A stretch of 64,000 nucleotides of DNA from NCBI RefSeq assembly GCF_030555055.1, contig NZ_JAMOAO010000001.1, forward strand, positions 868,001-932,000, read 5' to 3'. Below the pieces are notes generated by a model. It saw only the letters and a program-made list of their open reading frames with translations. It was not told the DNA's origin and did no database searches. Origin of the DNA: Nocardiopsis sp. YSL2 (GTDB taxonomy: Bacteria; Actinomycetota; Actinomycetes; Streptosporangiales; Streptosporangiaceae). The translations under genes were made by a program, and so were the position numbers. Of the stretch, positions 1 through 8,511 are shown in pieces (positions within the stretch are counted from its first letter, which is position 1; each line of letters begins with the position of its first letter).

Positions 1-1261
1 CGCGCACCCGCTGGACCGCGCCGTCCACGTCCAGCACCTTGAGCATCTGCTCCAGGCGGGTACGGCGCAGGTCGACGCGGGTCTCCAGCGCGGCCGTGGA
101 CAGCGGGCCGCCCTCGGCGTCCAGCACCTCCAGCGTCTGGCGCACGGTGGCCTCCGGCGGGAAGGACAGTCCCGCGAAGTACGCCCAGATCTGGGTGTCC
201 TCCCGGCCCGGCAGCAGGATCGCCTCGGCCCGGCTCACCCCGCGGCCCGCGCGGCCGACCTGCTGGTAGTAGGAGATGGGCGACTGCGGCGCACCGAGGT
301 GCACGACGAAGCCCAGATCGGGTTTGTCGAAGCCCATGCCCAGCGCGCTGGTGGCCACCAGGGCCTTGACGCGGTTCTGCAGCAGGGCGTCCTCGGCGTC
401 GCGGCGCTCCTCCGGGTCGGTCTGTCCGGTGTAGGCGCGCACCTCCATGCCCTGTTCACCGAGGAAGCGCGCGGTCTCCAGCGCTGCGCTGACGGTGAGG
501 GTGTAGACGATGCCCGAGCCCTCGATCCGCGGCAGCTGCTCGGCCAGCCAGCTGAGCCGGGCGGTGGGGTCGGGCAGGTCCGCGACGGCCAGCCGCAGGC
601 TCTCCCGTTCCAGCGGCCCGCGCAGGACCAGGGTCTCCCCGCCGCCGGACTGGAGCTGTTCGGCGACGTCGCGGGTGACGCGCTCGTTGGCGGTGGCCGT
701 GGTGGCCAGGACCGGGATGCCGTCGGGGAGCTCGTGCAGGAGCGAACGGATGCGCCGGTAGTCGGGGCGGAAGTCGTGCCCCCAGTCGGAGACGCAGTGC
801 GCCTCGTCGATGACGACCAGGCCCGCGCCGGCGGCCAGCTGGGGAAGGACGCGGTCGCGGAACTCCGGGTTGTTGAGGCGCTCCGGGCTGACCAGCAGCA
901 CGTCCACCTCGCCCGCGGCCACGTCGGCGTAGGTGGCCTCCCAGGCGGTGGTGTTGGAGCTGTTGATGGTGCGCGCGTGGATGCCCGCGCGTTCGGCGGC
1001 GGCGATCTGGTTGCGCATCAGGGCCAGCAGCGGGGAGACGATGACCGTGGGCCCGGCGCCCTCGGCCCGGCGCAGCGCGGTGGCCACGAAGTAGACGGCG
1101 GACTTGCCCCAACCGGTGCGCTGGACGACCAGGGCACGGCGGTGCTCGGCGACCAGTGCGTGGATGGCGGTCCACTGGTCGTCACGGAGCCGGGCGGAGT
1201 CCCCGGCCAGGGCACGCAGGTGGTGCTCGGCGCGTTCGCGCAGAGGCGGGATGGAGGCCAT
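1..1261 (-). CDS. recQ: RecQ-family ATP-dependent DNA helicase, 3' part outside window
   Basis: Superfamily 2 3'-5' DNA helicase acting in recombination and repair. The reading frame stays open to the left edge, so about 420 N-terminal residues are visible and the C-terminus is missing. Walker A is RTGWGKS at residues 48-54. The DEAH box lies in VIDEAHC near residue 150 and is followed by a DWGHDFRPDY segment. Motif VI is QQVGRAGR near residue 335, and a winged-helix-like segment begins after it. ATG at 1261 is chosen because the RecQ homology starts within 25 residues of it. The region upstream carries a solo copy of the dispersed 83-bp-type repeat and then the divergent GH81 gene. The family call is firm. 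Orthology to E. coli RecQ rather than another actinobacterial RecQ-like helicase is not settled, because the HRDC region lies outside the window. Confidence 0.9.
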   Translation of the reverse strand, partial: MASIPPLRERAEHHLRALAGDSARLRDDQWTAIHALVAEHRRALVVQRTGWGKSAVYFVATALRRAEGAGPTVIVSPLLALMRNQIAAAERAGIHARTINSSNTTAWEATYADVAAGEVDVLLVSPERLNNPEFRDRVLPQLAAGAGLVVIDEAHCVSDWGHDFRPDYRRIRSLLHELPDGIPVLATTATANERVTRDVAEQLQSGGGETLVLRGPLERESLRLAVADLPDPTARLSWLAEQLPRIEGSGIVYTLTVSAALETARFLGEQGMEVRAYTGQTDPEERRDAEDALLQNRVKALVATSALGMGFDKPDLGFVVHLGAPQSPISYYQQVGRAGRGVSRAEAILLPGREDTQIWAYFAGLSFPPEATVRQTLEVLDAEGGPLSTAALETRVDLRRTRLEQMLKVLDVDGAVQRVR

Positions 1262-1356
1262 GCCTCTCTTGGTACCAGAGCCGCCCCAAAGAAAGGGCGC
1301 GGTGAGGGCGCCGACGGGTCCTGGAGTGCCTGGAGGTGGGTCCGTGAGTACATACC

Positions 1357-1395
1357 GCGCCGCAGGCGTCCGTTGAGGGTGGTGGCGGGCGACGG
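1357..1395 (-). repeat. Solo short copy of dispersed repeat family B
   Basis: The minus strand reads CGTCGCCCGCC, then CCCTCAACGGACGCCTGCGGCGC. These are the two ends of the 83-bp unit repeated at 12588-12980, with most of the unit's middle absent. The right end can form a small GCGCC-TGC-GGCGC hairpin. It lies between recQ and the divergent GH81 gene. Confidence 0.6.
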
Positions 1396-1551
1396 TGTGG
1401 GCACGAGCGGGCATACCGGAAGGCGCGAAGGCCCCGTCTTCCAGGCGCCCGAGCGCTCCGGGCGGTGGTCCACACTGGTCCGCTTCTGGAACCGGGCACC
1501 CAAAGTCACCACCCATCGACAACGAGTCGATAACGCCTCCCCCTACCCGGA

Positions 1552-1580
1552 TTGCGCCGCCCCTGTGAAATAGATAACAC
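1552..1580 (+). promoter_or_regulatory. Candidate promoter of the GH81 gene
   Basis: TTGCGC (1552-1557) and TAACAC (1575-1580) are separated by 17 bp, a weak match to the HrdB-type consensus. It lies just upstream of the operator palindrome, which would then fall around +7 to +34 and could block elongation or initiation. This is inferred from spacing only. Confidence 0.3.
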
Positions 1581-1593
1581 TCTTAACAGTGAT

Positions 1594-1621
1594 CATGGTC
1601 TGGGAGCGCTCCCAGACCATG
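1594..1621. promoter_or_regulatory. CelR/CebR-type operator (28-bp perfect palindrome)
   Basis: The core TGGGAGCGCTCCCA at 1601-1614 is the published 14-bp binding site of the LacI-family repressors CelR of Thermobifida fusca and CebR of Streptomyces. Here the symmetry continues perfectly outward with ATGGTC / GACCAT and one more pair. It lies 43 bp upstream of the GH81 start codon and 71 bp upstream counting from its left end. It therefore predicts cello-oligosaccharide- or laminari-oligosaccharide-type induction of the glucanase. The repressor gene is not in this window. Confidence 0.85.
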
Positions 1622-1664
1622 GCGCCGCGACACCACCGAAGCGCCTCTCCCCCCAAGGAGCAGC

Positions 1665-4484
1665 ATGCAAGCCTCCCGTCCCCCCGCCGCGCGGCCTCCG
1701 GCGCGCGCCGGCCTCCTCGCGGCCGTCGCCGCGCTGGTCTGCGCCGCGGGCACCACGGCACTGCCACCCGCCGCCGCCGCCGACGAGGTCCCCGTCGGTT
1801 CCGGCGGCTACACACAGGGCCTGCCCGCAGGAGCGCCGGGCGCCTCGGACCTCAACGGCAGTCCGATCGCCCCCAAGGTCACGCCCGAGTTCGACGGTCC
1901 CGCCCCCACCAACGAGTGGTGGTCGTCGCTGATCTTCCAGCGCTACCCGGACAACCCCTACGGCGAGAACCTGTTCGCCCACCCCCTCGGCTTCCACGCC
2001 CGCGAAGGGGGCCTGGAGGTCGGCTACCCCGAGGACCACCGCATCGTCGGCGACGGGCTCAAGTACGAGTACCCGGCCACCGCGGACCTGACCATGGGCG
2101 TGGAGGGCCTCAGCTCTCCCGACACCCGTGTCGCCGACAGCGGCGACTGGACCGTCACGTCCCGGTGGGAGGGCGGCGGACGCTCCCTGGACGTCACCAT
2201 CGGCCAGGGCCTGCCCTTCGCCTACGCCGACACCGCCGGAGGCGACGCCCGGGTCTCCTTCTCCGCGCCCCCGGACGTCTGGCACGAGGACGGGTCCGTG
2301 GTCGGCGCCAGCGTCGACGGGCGCCACTACGCCCTCTTCGCCCCCTCCGACACCGCCTGGACCCGCTCGGGCGACACCTTCACCGCCGCGACCGGCGCCG
2401 ACGGCTACTACTCCGTCGCGGTGCTGCCCTCACGGTCCGATCTGGACACCTTCGCGCCCTACGCCTACTCCTTCGTCAGCGACTCCCGTGTGGAGTACGA
2501 GTACGCGGAGGCCGACGCCACGCTCACCAGCACCTACCGGCTGACGACCGAGCCGCGCGAGGGCACCGAGGACGGCACGCTGACGGCCCTGTACCCGCAC
2601 CAGTGGCGCGCGGCCACCACTCCCGTCACCGACCTGGCCTACGCCTCGCCGCGCGGCGAGATGCGGGTCGTGGAGGGTGCGGCCTTCACCACGGAGCTCA
2701 CCACCCAGGGCATCCTGCCCAGCCTGCCCACCGTGGACTCCGCGGACCACGACCGGATGCGCGCGCTCATCGACGAGGTCCTCGCCGAGGAGGAGCACTT
2801 CCCCACCCCCGGCGACACCTACTGGGACGGCAAGGCCCTGGGCAGGCTGGCCCAGCTCGTCCCCATCGCCGACTCGATCGGCCACACCGAGGCGCGGGAC
2901 GCACTCCTGGCCCTGGTCAAGGCTCGCCTGGAGGCCTGGCTGTCCCCGGGCGGGGACCGCGGCTTCCACTACGACGACCGGTGGGGGACCATGCTCGGCT
3001 ACCCGGACTCCTTCGGCGCCGCGACCGAGCTCAACGACCACGACTTCCACTACGGCTACTTCGTCTCCGCCGCGGCCGTCGTCGCCCGCTACGACAGCGC
3101 CTGGGCCGCCGAGGACGCCTGGGGCGGCATGGTCCGCCTGCTCATCCGCGACGTGGCCGAGACCGACCCCGACAGCGACATGTTCCCGCGCCTGCGGTCC
3201 TTCTCCCCCTACGCCGGGCACGGCTGGGCCTCCGGGCACGCCGGGTTCGCCGCCGGGAACAACCAGGAGTCCTCCTCCGAGGGGATGCACTTCGCCGCCG
3301 CCACCGCGCTGTTCGGTTCCCTGACCGGGGACCGGCAGATCCGCGACCTGGGCGTGTACCTGCACACCACCCAGGCCTCGACCGTGGCGCGGTACTGGCA
3401 GAACCACGGCGGGGACGCCTTCCCCGACGACTACACGCACGACATCGCCGCCATGGTGTGGGGCGACGGCGCCGACTACCGGATCTGGTGGGACGGCGGC
3501 GCGGAGGAGCACTACGGCATCAACTACCTGCCCATCACCGCCGGCTCGCTCTACCTCGGCCACGACCCCGAGCACGCGGGGCGGCTGCACCGGTCGCTGG
3601 TGGACCGGCTCGGCCGCGAGCCGGAGATCTGGCGGGACGTCCACTGGGCCCACCTGGCCCTGTCCGACGGCCCCCGGGCGCTGGAGCACTTCGAGCAGCA
3701 GTGGACGGACTACGAGCCCGAGGCGGGCGAGTCGAAGCCGCACACCTACCAGTGGGTCTCCACCCTGGCCGAGGTCGGCACCGTGGACGTCTCGGTGACC
3801 GCCGACACCGCGCACTACGCGGTCTTCGACGACGGGGGCGAGCGCACCCACACGGCGTTCAACCCCGGCGGCGAGCCGATCACCGTCACCTTCTCCGACG
3901 GCGTCGAACTGTCCGTCGAGCCCCGTTCCCTCGCCTCCACCACGGGTGAGGGCGGCGGAGGCGACCCGGGCGACCCCGGGGACCCGGGTGACGGCAACGT
4001 GGGCGACGGCACCTTCCACCTGAACCCGACCGGCCTCTCCGGCTCGCCGGACGGCTCGGCCGGACAGATCACCGTGGCCTCCGCCGGAGGCTCCAACCAG
4101 GACGGGCGGCCCCCGCAGGACCGGGTGGTCCTCACCGCCGACGGGCTGACCGGCTCCCACACGGGCGGCTCCACCGCCTTCTCGCTGCCCGTGGACTCCG
4201 GCACCGGTGTCGGCAACGCGATCCAGGCCCGTGTGGCCTACGACCTGGACGGCGACGGCACGGACGACCGCGTGGAGACCTACCGCTACTTCGCCACCAA
4301 CGACCTGGACGGCTGGGAGCAGTACACCCACGACCAGGGGCTGGCCGGCGGCGAGGGGGCCCTCGGCGACATGGACGGCGGGTCCGTGCGCGTCGAGCTG
4401 TGGAGCGCCCTGGGCAGTGACACCTCGGCGGTCCGGGCCGGGTCCGAGGACGGCGCCACCGTCACGATCCCCTTCTCCGACTGA
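1665..4484 (+). CDS. Secreted GH81 endo-1,3-beta-glucanase with C-terminal accessory domain
   Basis: Extracellular laminarinase-type enzyme cleaving beta-1,3-glucan (callose, curdlan, fungal wall). The 939-residue product opens with a Sec signal peptide: a basic start, a hydrophobic Ala/Leu/Val stretch and a likely cut after PPAAAA near residue 39. The GH81 body covers about residues 60-755, with typical aromatic-rich stretches such as the NEWWSSL segment near residue 85 and the region around DHDFHYGYF and NNQESSSEG. A Gly/Pro/Asp linker at about 761-778 joins it to a 160-residue C-terminal beta-rich domain. This domain is probably a carbohydrate-binding or adhesion module, and I cannot assign its family by eye. 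AAGGAG at 1655-1660 fixes the ATG. The gene stands alone between a LacI-type operator and a terminator hairpin. Confidence 0.9.
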   Translation: MQASRPPAARPPARAGLLAAVAALVCAAGTTALPPAAAADEVPVGSGGYTQGLPAGAPGASDLNGSPIAPKVTPEFDGPAPTNEWWSSLIFQRYPDNPYGENLFAHPLGFHAREGGLEVGYPEDHRIVGDGLKYEYPATADLTMGVEGLSSPDTRVADSGDWTVTSRWEGGGRSLDVTIGQGLPFAYADTAGGDARVSFSAPPDVWHEDGSVVGASVDGRHYALFAPSDTAWTRSGDTFTAATGADGYYSVAVLPSRSDLDTFAPYAYSFVSDSRVEYEYAEADATLTSTYRLTTEPREGTEDGTLTALYPHQWRAATTPVTDLAYASPRGEMRVVEGAAFTTELTTQGILPSLPTVDSADHDRMRALIDEVLAEEEHFPTPGDTYWDGKALGRLAQLVPIADSIGHTEARDALLALVKARLEAWLSPGGDRGFHYDDRWGTMLGYPDSFGAATELNDHDFHYGYFVSAAAVVARYDSAWAAEDAWGGMVRLLIRDVAETDPDSDMFPRLRSFSPYAGHGWASGHAGFAAGNNQESSSEGMHFAAATALFGSLTGDRQIRDLGVYLHTTQASTVARYWQNHGGDAFPDDYTHDIAAMVWGDGADYRIWWDGGAEEHYGINYLPITAGSLYLGHDPEHAGRLHRSLVDRLGREPEIWRDVHWAHLALSDGPRALEHFEQQWTDYEPEAGESKPHTYQWVSTLAEVGTVDVSVTADTAHYAVFDDGGERTHTAFNPGGEPITVTFSDGVELSVEPRSLASTTGEGGGGDPGDPGDPGDGNVGDGTFHLNPTGLSGSPDGSAGQITVASAGGSNQDGRPPQDRVVLTADGLTGSHTGGSTAFSLPVDSGTGVGNAIQARVAYDLDGDGTDDRVETYRYFATNDLDGWEQYTHDQGLAGGEGALGDMDGGSVRVELWSALGSDTSAVRAGSEDGATVTIPFSD

Positions 4485-4488
4485 CACC

Positions 4489-4529
4489 GGGGCCGGGCCA
4501 CGGCCCACGCGTCCCAGCGGCCCGGCCCC
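4489..4529. terminator. Stem-loop terminator after GH81 gene
   Basis: An 11-bp perfect stem, GGGGCCGGGCC at 4489-4499 pairing with GGCCCGGCCCC at 4519-4529, starts four bases after the stop codon. There is no U-tract, as is usual in high-GC actinomycetes. A second imperfect GC-rich stem follows at about 4541-4577. Confidence 0.65.
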
Positions 4530-4666
4530 GCGACGAAGGCGCGGCTCCCTCCCCCTTCCGGGGGCGGGGGCCGCGCCCGCGACACGGTCACGAATAGGTC
4601 CCGTCACACAGCTCTCACAGCCCGAACACGCGCCCCTGTACGATTCAGTCCCTGGCACAGGCCACA

Positions 4667-7162
4667 ATGACGGACATGGCCCGTACTACTTCCCGTCCCC
4701 CCGAGGATCTCGCCGAGAAGATCATCGACATCGACGTCTCCGAGGAGATGCGCGGCAGCTTCTTGGAGTACGCCTACTCGGTCATCTACCAACGCGCGCT
4801 GCCCGACGCGCGCGACGGTATGAAACCGGTCCAGCGGCGCATCCTCTACCAGATGAACGAGATGGGGCTGCGGCCCGACCGCGGCCACGTCAAGTGCGCC
4901 CGCGTGGTCGGGGAGGTGATGGGACGCCTGCACCCCCACGGCGACAGCGCGATCTACGACGCCCTGGTCCGGATGAGCCAGTCCTTCGCGATGCGCGTCC
5001 CCCTCGTCGACGGGCACGGCAACTTCGGGTCACTGGGCGGCGACGACGCCCCCGCGGCCATGCGCTACACGGAGGCCAGGCTCGAGCGCCCCGCCGAACT
5101 CCTGGTCTCGTCGATCGACGAGAACGTCGTCGACTTCAAGCCGAACTACGACGGCCAGGAGACCGAGCCGGAGGTCCTGCCGGCGGCCTTCCCCAACCTC
5201 CTGGTCAACGGCTCCTCCGGCATCGCGGTCGGGATGGCCACCAACATGGCCCCCCACAACCTGGGCGAGGTCATCGCGGCGGCGCGGCACCTGATCGCGC
5301 ACCCCGACGCCACCCTGGAGGAGCTCACCGAGTTCGTCCCCGGGCCCGACCTGCCCACCGGCGGCACGATCGTCGGCCTGGACGGCGTGCGCGACGCCTA
5401 CCAGCGCGGCCGGGGCACCTTCAAGACACGGGCCACCGTCTCCATCACGAAGGTCTCGGCCCGCCGCACCGGCCTGGTCGTCACCGAGCTCCCCTACAAC
5501 GTGGGGCCGGAGAAGGTCGTCAGCCGGATCAAGGAACTGGTGCAGTCCAAGAAGCTCCAGGGCATCTCGGACCTCAAGGACCTCACCGACCGCAACCAGG
5601 GACTGCGCCTGGTCATCGAGCTCAAGAACGGCTTCAACCCCGAGGCCGTGCTGGAGGAGCTCTACCGGCTCACGCCGATGGAGGAGTCCTTCGGCATCAA
5701 CAACGTCGCCCTCGTCGACGGCCAGCCCCAGACGCTGGGCCTGCGCGAGCTCCTCGAGGTCTACGTCAACCACCGCCTGGACGTGGTCCGCCGGCGCAGC
5801 GAGCACCGCCGCACCAAGCGCCAGGAGCGCCTGCACCTGGTCGACGGCCTCATGGTCGCGCTGCTCAACATCGACCGCGTGATCGCCCTCATCCGCGAGG
5901 CCGACGACACCGCGGCCGCCCGCGAGTCACTCATGGGCGCCTTCGACCTCTCCGAGACCCAGGCGCGCTACATCCTGGACACCCCGCTGCGCCGCCTGAC
6001 GCGCTACGACCGGCTGGAGCTGGAGACCGAGCGCGACAAGCTCAACAAGGAGGTCGACGAGCTCACCGCGATCCTGGAGTCCGACAAGAAGCTGCGCCGC
6101 GTGGTCTCCAAGGAGCTGGGCGAGGTCTCCAAGGAGTACGCCACCCCCCGCCGCACCCAGCTGCGGGAGAGCGACGGCGCCGCCCGCAGCGCGGTCATCC
6201 CCCTGGAGATGGCCGACCAGCCCTGCCACGTGGTGTTCGGCGTCGAGGGCAACATCGGCCGCAGCAAGGGCGCGACCGTACCCCGCGTGTACGAGGGCCT
6301 GCGGACCAAGCACGACGCGGTCACGGTGACCGTGCCCACCACCTCGCGCTCGGACATCGGACTGGTCACCGACCTGGGCCGGATGATCCGCGTCCCGGTG
6401 GTGGAACTGCCGGAGCTGCCCGACGACGGGACCGAGAAGCCGCCCCTGGCCGCGGGACTGCACGTGTCGGAGTTCGTCCAGCTCGACGAGGACGAGCGCG
6501 TGGTGTCGGTGGTCGCGATGGACCCCTCCGGTGCCGGTTTCGCCATCGGGACCCGGGCCGGCGTGGTCAAGCGCGTCGCCCCGGACTACCCGCCCAACAA
6601 GGACGACTTCGAGGTCATCACGCTCAAGGACGACGACCGGGTCGTCGGCGTCACCCAGCTCTCCACCGGCGAGGAGGACCTCGCCTTCGTCACCTCCGAG
6701 GCGCAGCTGCTGCGCTTCTCCGCCACGGGCGTGCGGCCGCAGGGCCGTCCCGCCGGGGGCGTGGCCGGCGTCCGCCTGGCCGAGGACGCGCACGTGCTGT
6801 GGTTCGGCGCGGTCCCGCTGCCCGAGGACTCGGTGGTGGTCACCGTCGCCGGTGAGTCCACCGTGTTGGAGGGCACCCAGGCCGGTTCGGCCAAGGTCAC
6901 ACCGTTCGAGGCCTACCCGGTCAAGGGCCGTGCCACCGGCGGCGTGCGCTGCCACCGCTTCCTCAAGGGCGAGGACACGCTGCTGTTCGCCTGGGTCGGC
7001 CGCGCCCCCGCGCGCGCCTCGCGCGCGGACGGCAAGCCGGTGCGCCTGCCGGACCTGAGCGAGCGACGGGACGGGTCGGGCGACGCGCTCCCACGTGCGA
7101 TTACTACAGTGGGGAGCGGACAGACCGATTCCGGTATCACCGCTCCGGGATCGGGTACCTGA
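4667..7162 (+). CDS. parC: DNA topoisomerase IV subunit A (gyrase A-like)
   Basis: Type IIA topoisomerase breakage-reunion subunit that pairs with the ParE-type protein at 9701-11806 to decatenate chromosomes. The 831 residues contain ALPDARDGMKPVQRR, the ARVVGEVMGRLHPHGD quinolone-pocket helix, and the active-site tyrosine Tyr134 in AAMRYTEARL. They continue through the tower and coiled-coil region into beta-propeller-like C-terminal blades (residues about 500-800). The best context match is the second, non-GyrA topoisomerase gene of Streptomyces found near hrdB, not gyrA, which normally follows gyrB. The start is uncertain between ATG 4667 and ATG 4676. Neither has a strong Shine-Dalgarno sequence. 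A TACGAT -10-like box lies about 25 bp upstream. Confidence 0.88.
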   Translation: MTDMARTTSRPPEDLAEKIIDIDVSEEMRGSFLEYAYSVIYQRALPDARDGMKPVQRRILYQMNEMGLRPDRGHVKCARVVGEVMGRLHPHGDSAIYDALVRMSQSFAMRVPLVDGHGNFGSLGGDDAPAAMRYTEARLERPAELLVSSIDENVVDFKPNYDGQETEPEVLPAAFPNLLVNGSSGIAVGMATNMAPHNLGEVIAAARHLIAHPDATLEELTEFVPGPDLPTGGTIVGLDGVRDAYQRGRGTFKTRATVSITKVSARRTGLVVTELPYNVGPEKVVSRIKELVQSKKLQGISDLKDLTDRNQGLRLVIELKNGFNPEAVLEELYRLTPMEESFGINNVALVDGQPQTLGLRELLEVYVNHRLDVVRRRSEHRRTKRQERLHLVDGLMVALLNIDRVIALIREADDTAAARESLMGAFDLSETQARYILDTPLRRLTRYDRLELETERDKLNKEVDELTAILESDKKLRRVVSKELGEVSKEYATPRRTQLRESDGAARSAVIPLEMADQPCHVVFGVEGNIGRSKGATVPRVYEGLRTKHDAVTVTVPTTSRSDIGLVTDLGRMIRVPVVELPELPDDGTEKPPLAAGLHVSEFVQLDEDERVVSVVAMDPSGAGFAIGTRAGVVKRVAPDYPPNKDDFEVITLKDDDRVVGVTQLSTGEEDLAFVTSEAQLLRFSATGVRPQGRPAGGVAGVRLAEDAHVLWFGAVPLPEDSVVVTVAGESTVLEGTQAGSAKVTPFEAYPVKGRATGGVRCHRFLKGEDTLLFAWVGRAPARASRADGKPVRLPDLSERRDGSGDALPRAITTVGSGQTDSGITAPGSGT

Positions 7163-7174
7163 GCATCTCGAAAC

Positions 7175-7212
7175 GTGCCGTGCACACGGGCCTGGTTCCA
7201 TGTGCACGGCAC
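7175..7212. terminator. Stem-loop terminator after parC
   Basis: GTGCCGTGCACA at 7175-7186 pairs perfectly with TGTGCACGGCAC at 7201-7212 around a 14-nt loop. It lies between parC and the carbonic anhydrase gene on the same strand, so it probably separates two transcription units. Confidence 0.6.
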
Positions 7213-7244
7213 ACCCGTGACCAAGGACAAGGGAGCGACCACCC

Positions 7245-7769
7245 ATGAGTGCGCACAGCACGCCCGGCCACGACGACTTCGCGGACGTCTTCGCAGCCAA
7301 CGACGACTACGCCGCCCAGTTCTCCCTGGGCGGTCTCAAGCCGGTGGCCGCCCGTGGTTTGGCCCTGGTGACCTGCATGGACTCCAGGATCGAGCCGTTG
7401 GACATGCTCGGCCTCAAGCCGGGGGACGCCAAGATCCTGCGCAACGCGGGCGCGCGCGTCACCGACGACACCCTGCGCACCCTGGTCCTGGCCGTGTACC
7501 TGCTCGGCGTGGACCGCGTGCTGATCCTGCCGCACACGCGCTGCAAGATGGCCTCCGTGGACAACGACGACGTCGTGCACGACCTCATCCAGGAGGAGCA
7601 CGGCGTGGACACCCGCAGCCTGGAGTTCCACACCGACAGCGACCAGCTGGGCGCGCTCAAGCACGACCTGGAGCGCATCCGCCACCACCCCCTGCTCCCC
7701 CCGGGGCTGCCGGTGGCCGGCGCGCTCTACGACGTCGACACCGGTCGTGTCTCCCCGGTGGACGCCTGA
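7245..7769 (+). CDS. Beta-class carbonic anhydrase
   Basis: Zinc enzyme interconverting CO2 and bicarbonate. The 174-residue protein is within the size of small actinobacterial beta-carbonic anhydrases. The zinc ligands are visible: Cys44 in CMDSR (with the Asp46/Arg48 dyad), then His97 and Cys100 in HTRC. ATG at 7245 is preceded by a purine-rich AAGGGAG stretch. It stands in its own unit between two hairpins. The substrate class is clear. Whether it is active at neutral pH (type I) or gated (type II) cannot be read from the sequence by eye. Confidence 0.9.
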   Translation: MSAHSTPGHDDFADVFAANDDYAAQFSLGGLKPVAARGLALVTCMDSRIEPLDMLGLKPGDAKILRNAGARVTDDTLRTLVLAVYLLGVDRVLILPHTRCKMASVDNDDVVHDLIQEEHGVDTRSLEFHTDSDQLGALKHDLERIRHHPLLPPGLPVAGALYDVDTGRVSPVDA

Positions 7770-7860
7770 CCCGGGGGCGGCGGGTCCTCCTCCGGGACCG
7801 GATCCGGTCCGGCGGGTGTCGTGGCTCCCGTGATCGGGGATCTCTTCTGTGAGGGCGGCG

Positions 7861-7884
7861 GTGCGGCCCGACGCCGGGCCGCAC
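7861..7884. terminator. Stem-loop after carbonic anhydrase gene
   Basis: GTGCGGCCCG and CGGGCCGCAC form a 10-bp stem with a 4-nt loop. It lies about 90 bp past the carbonic anhydrase stop and 84 bp before the TPR gene. Confidence 0.5.
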
Positions 7885-7968
7885 CCGCCCCTCCCAGTCC
7901 CTCTGGGAATGCGGTCATCCCCATGGCCGTTGTGATCCGGGACGGCCGGCGCCGTCGAGAGGAGCACC

Positions 7969-8295
7969 GTGGAAGAGAGCACCTACGAAACCTTCAACCG
8001 GGCCCGCATGTTCTTGGAGCTGGGCGACCCCATCTACGCCGCCCGCACGCTCGAACCCATCGTCGAGGACGAACCCGAGAGCCGCTCCCTGCTGGAACTC
8101 CTGGGCCTGTCGTACTTCCATTCGGCGCAGCTCAACAAGGCCGAACGGACCTTCCGCCGCATCATCGAGCTGGACCCGGTCGACAACTGGGCCCACATCG
8201 CGCTGGCGCGCACGCTGGAGCGGCAGAACCGGCACGACGAGGCGTCCACGTACCGCCGCATGCACGCGGTGATGTCGGGCGGTTCCCTGGACTAG
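7969..8295 (+). CDS. Small tetratricopeptide-repeat protein
   Basis: Protein of 108 residues. Two to three degenerate TPR helical hairpins fill about residues 5-95. The clearest runs from residue 40 (LLELLGLSYFHSAQLNKAERTFRRIIELDP), and the next starts at NWAHIALARTLERQNRHDEA. No catalytic domain is present, so it should be a protein-protein interaction adaptor with unknown partner. The GTG start at 7969 is set by GAGAGGAG just upstream. The TAG stop at 8293-8295 is shared with the CTAG target of a MITE-like element that follows directly. Confidence 0.8.
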   Translation: MEESTYETFNRARMFLELGDPIYAARTLEPIVEDEPESRSLLELLGLSYFHSAQLNKAERTFRRIIELDPVDNWAHIALARTLERQNRHDEASTYRRMHAVMSGGSLD

Positions 8296-8459
8296 GGCGT
8301 GTCTGGTGGATGCTGCCCGTCGCGAGCGGCGCATCCAGTGGTGCTCTCACAAGGCCGAAGAAAGAGCCAGGGCGGTTCCCCTGTCGACTGATGAGAACGC
8401 AGTGAGAGTGCCGCTGGGGCGACGCGCAGCAGGGCGAGCATCCGTCACACACGCCCTAG
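8292..8459 (+). mobile_element. MITE-like element, family A, copy 1
   Basis: A 160-bp non-coding element (8296-8455) flanked on both sides by CTAG (8292-8295 and 8456-8459), consistent with a 4-bp target duplication. The ends are imperfect inverted repeats: the left begins GGCGTGTCTGGTGGATGC, and the right, read on the other strand, GGCGTGTGTGACGGATGC. Its interior is closely similar to copy 2 at 15359-15558, which lies in the opposite orientation. No transposase is encoded. It must be mobilised in trans, perhaps by an IS701- or IS5-type transposase that targets CTAG (inference). Confidence 0.8.
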
Positions 8460-8498
8460 GGCGGGCGACCGGGAGGGACCGCGCCCCAGGTGAGCGGC

Positions 8499-8504
8499 TA
8501 CGCT
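8499..8504 (+). promoter_or_regulatory. -10 element placing a leaderless start
   Basis: TACGCT lies seven bases before the ATG of the PLP-enzyme gene, and no Shine-Dalgarno sequence is present. This predicts a transcript starting at or within a base or two of the start codon. Confidence 0.5.
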
Positions 8505-8511
8505 GCTGGAC

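Noticed and set aside
1589..3949. Long plus-strand frame overlapping the GH81 gene
   Set aside because: Arg/Pro/His-rich composition and no ribosome site. It is the usual open third frame of a high-GC gene, while the overlapping frame has clear GH81 features.
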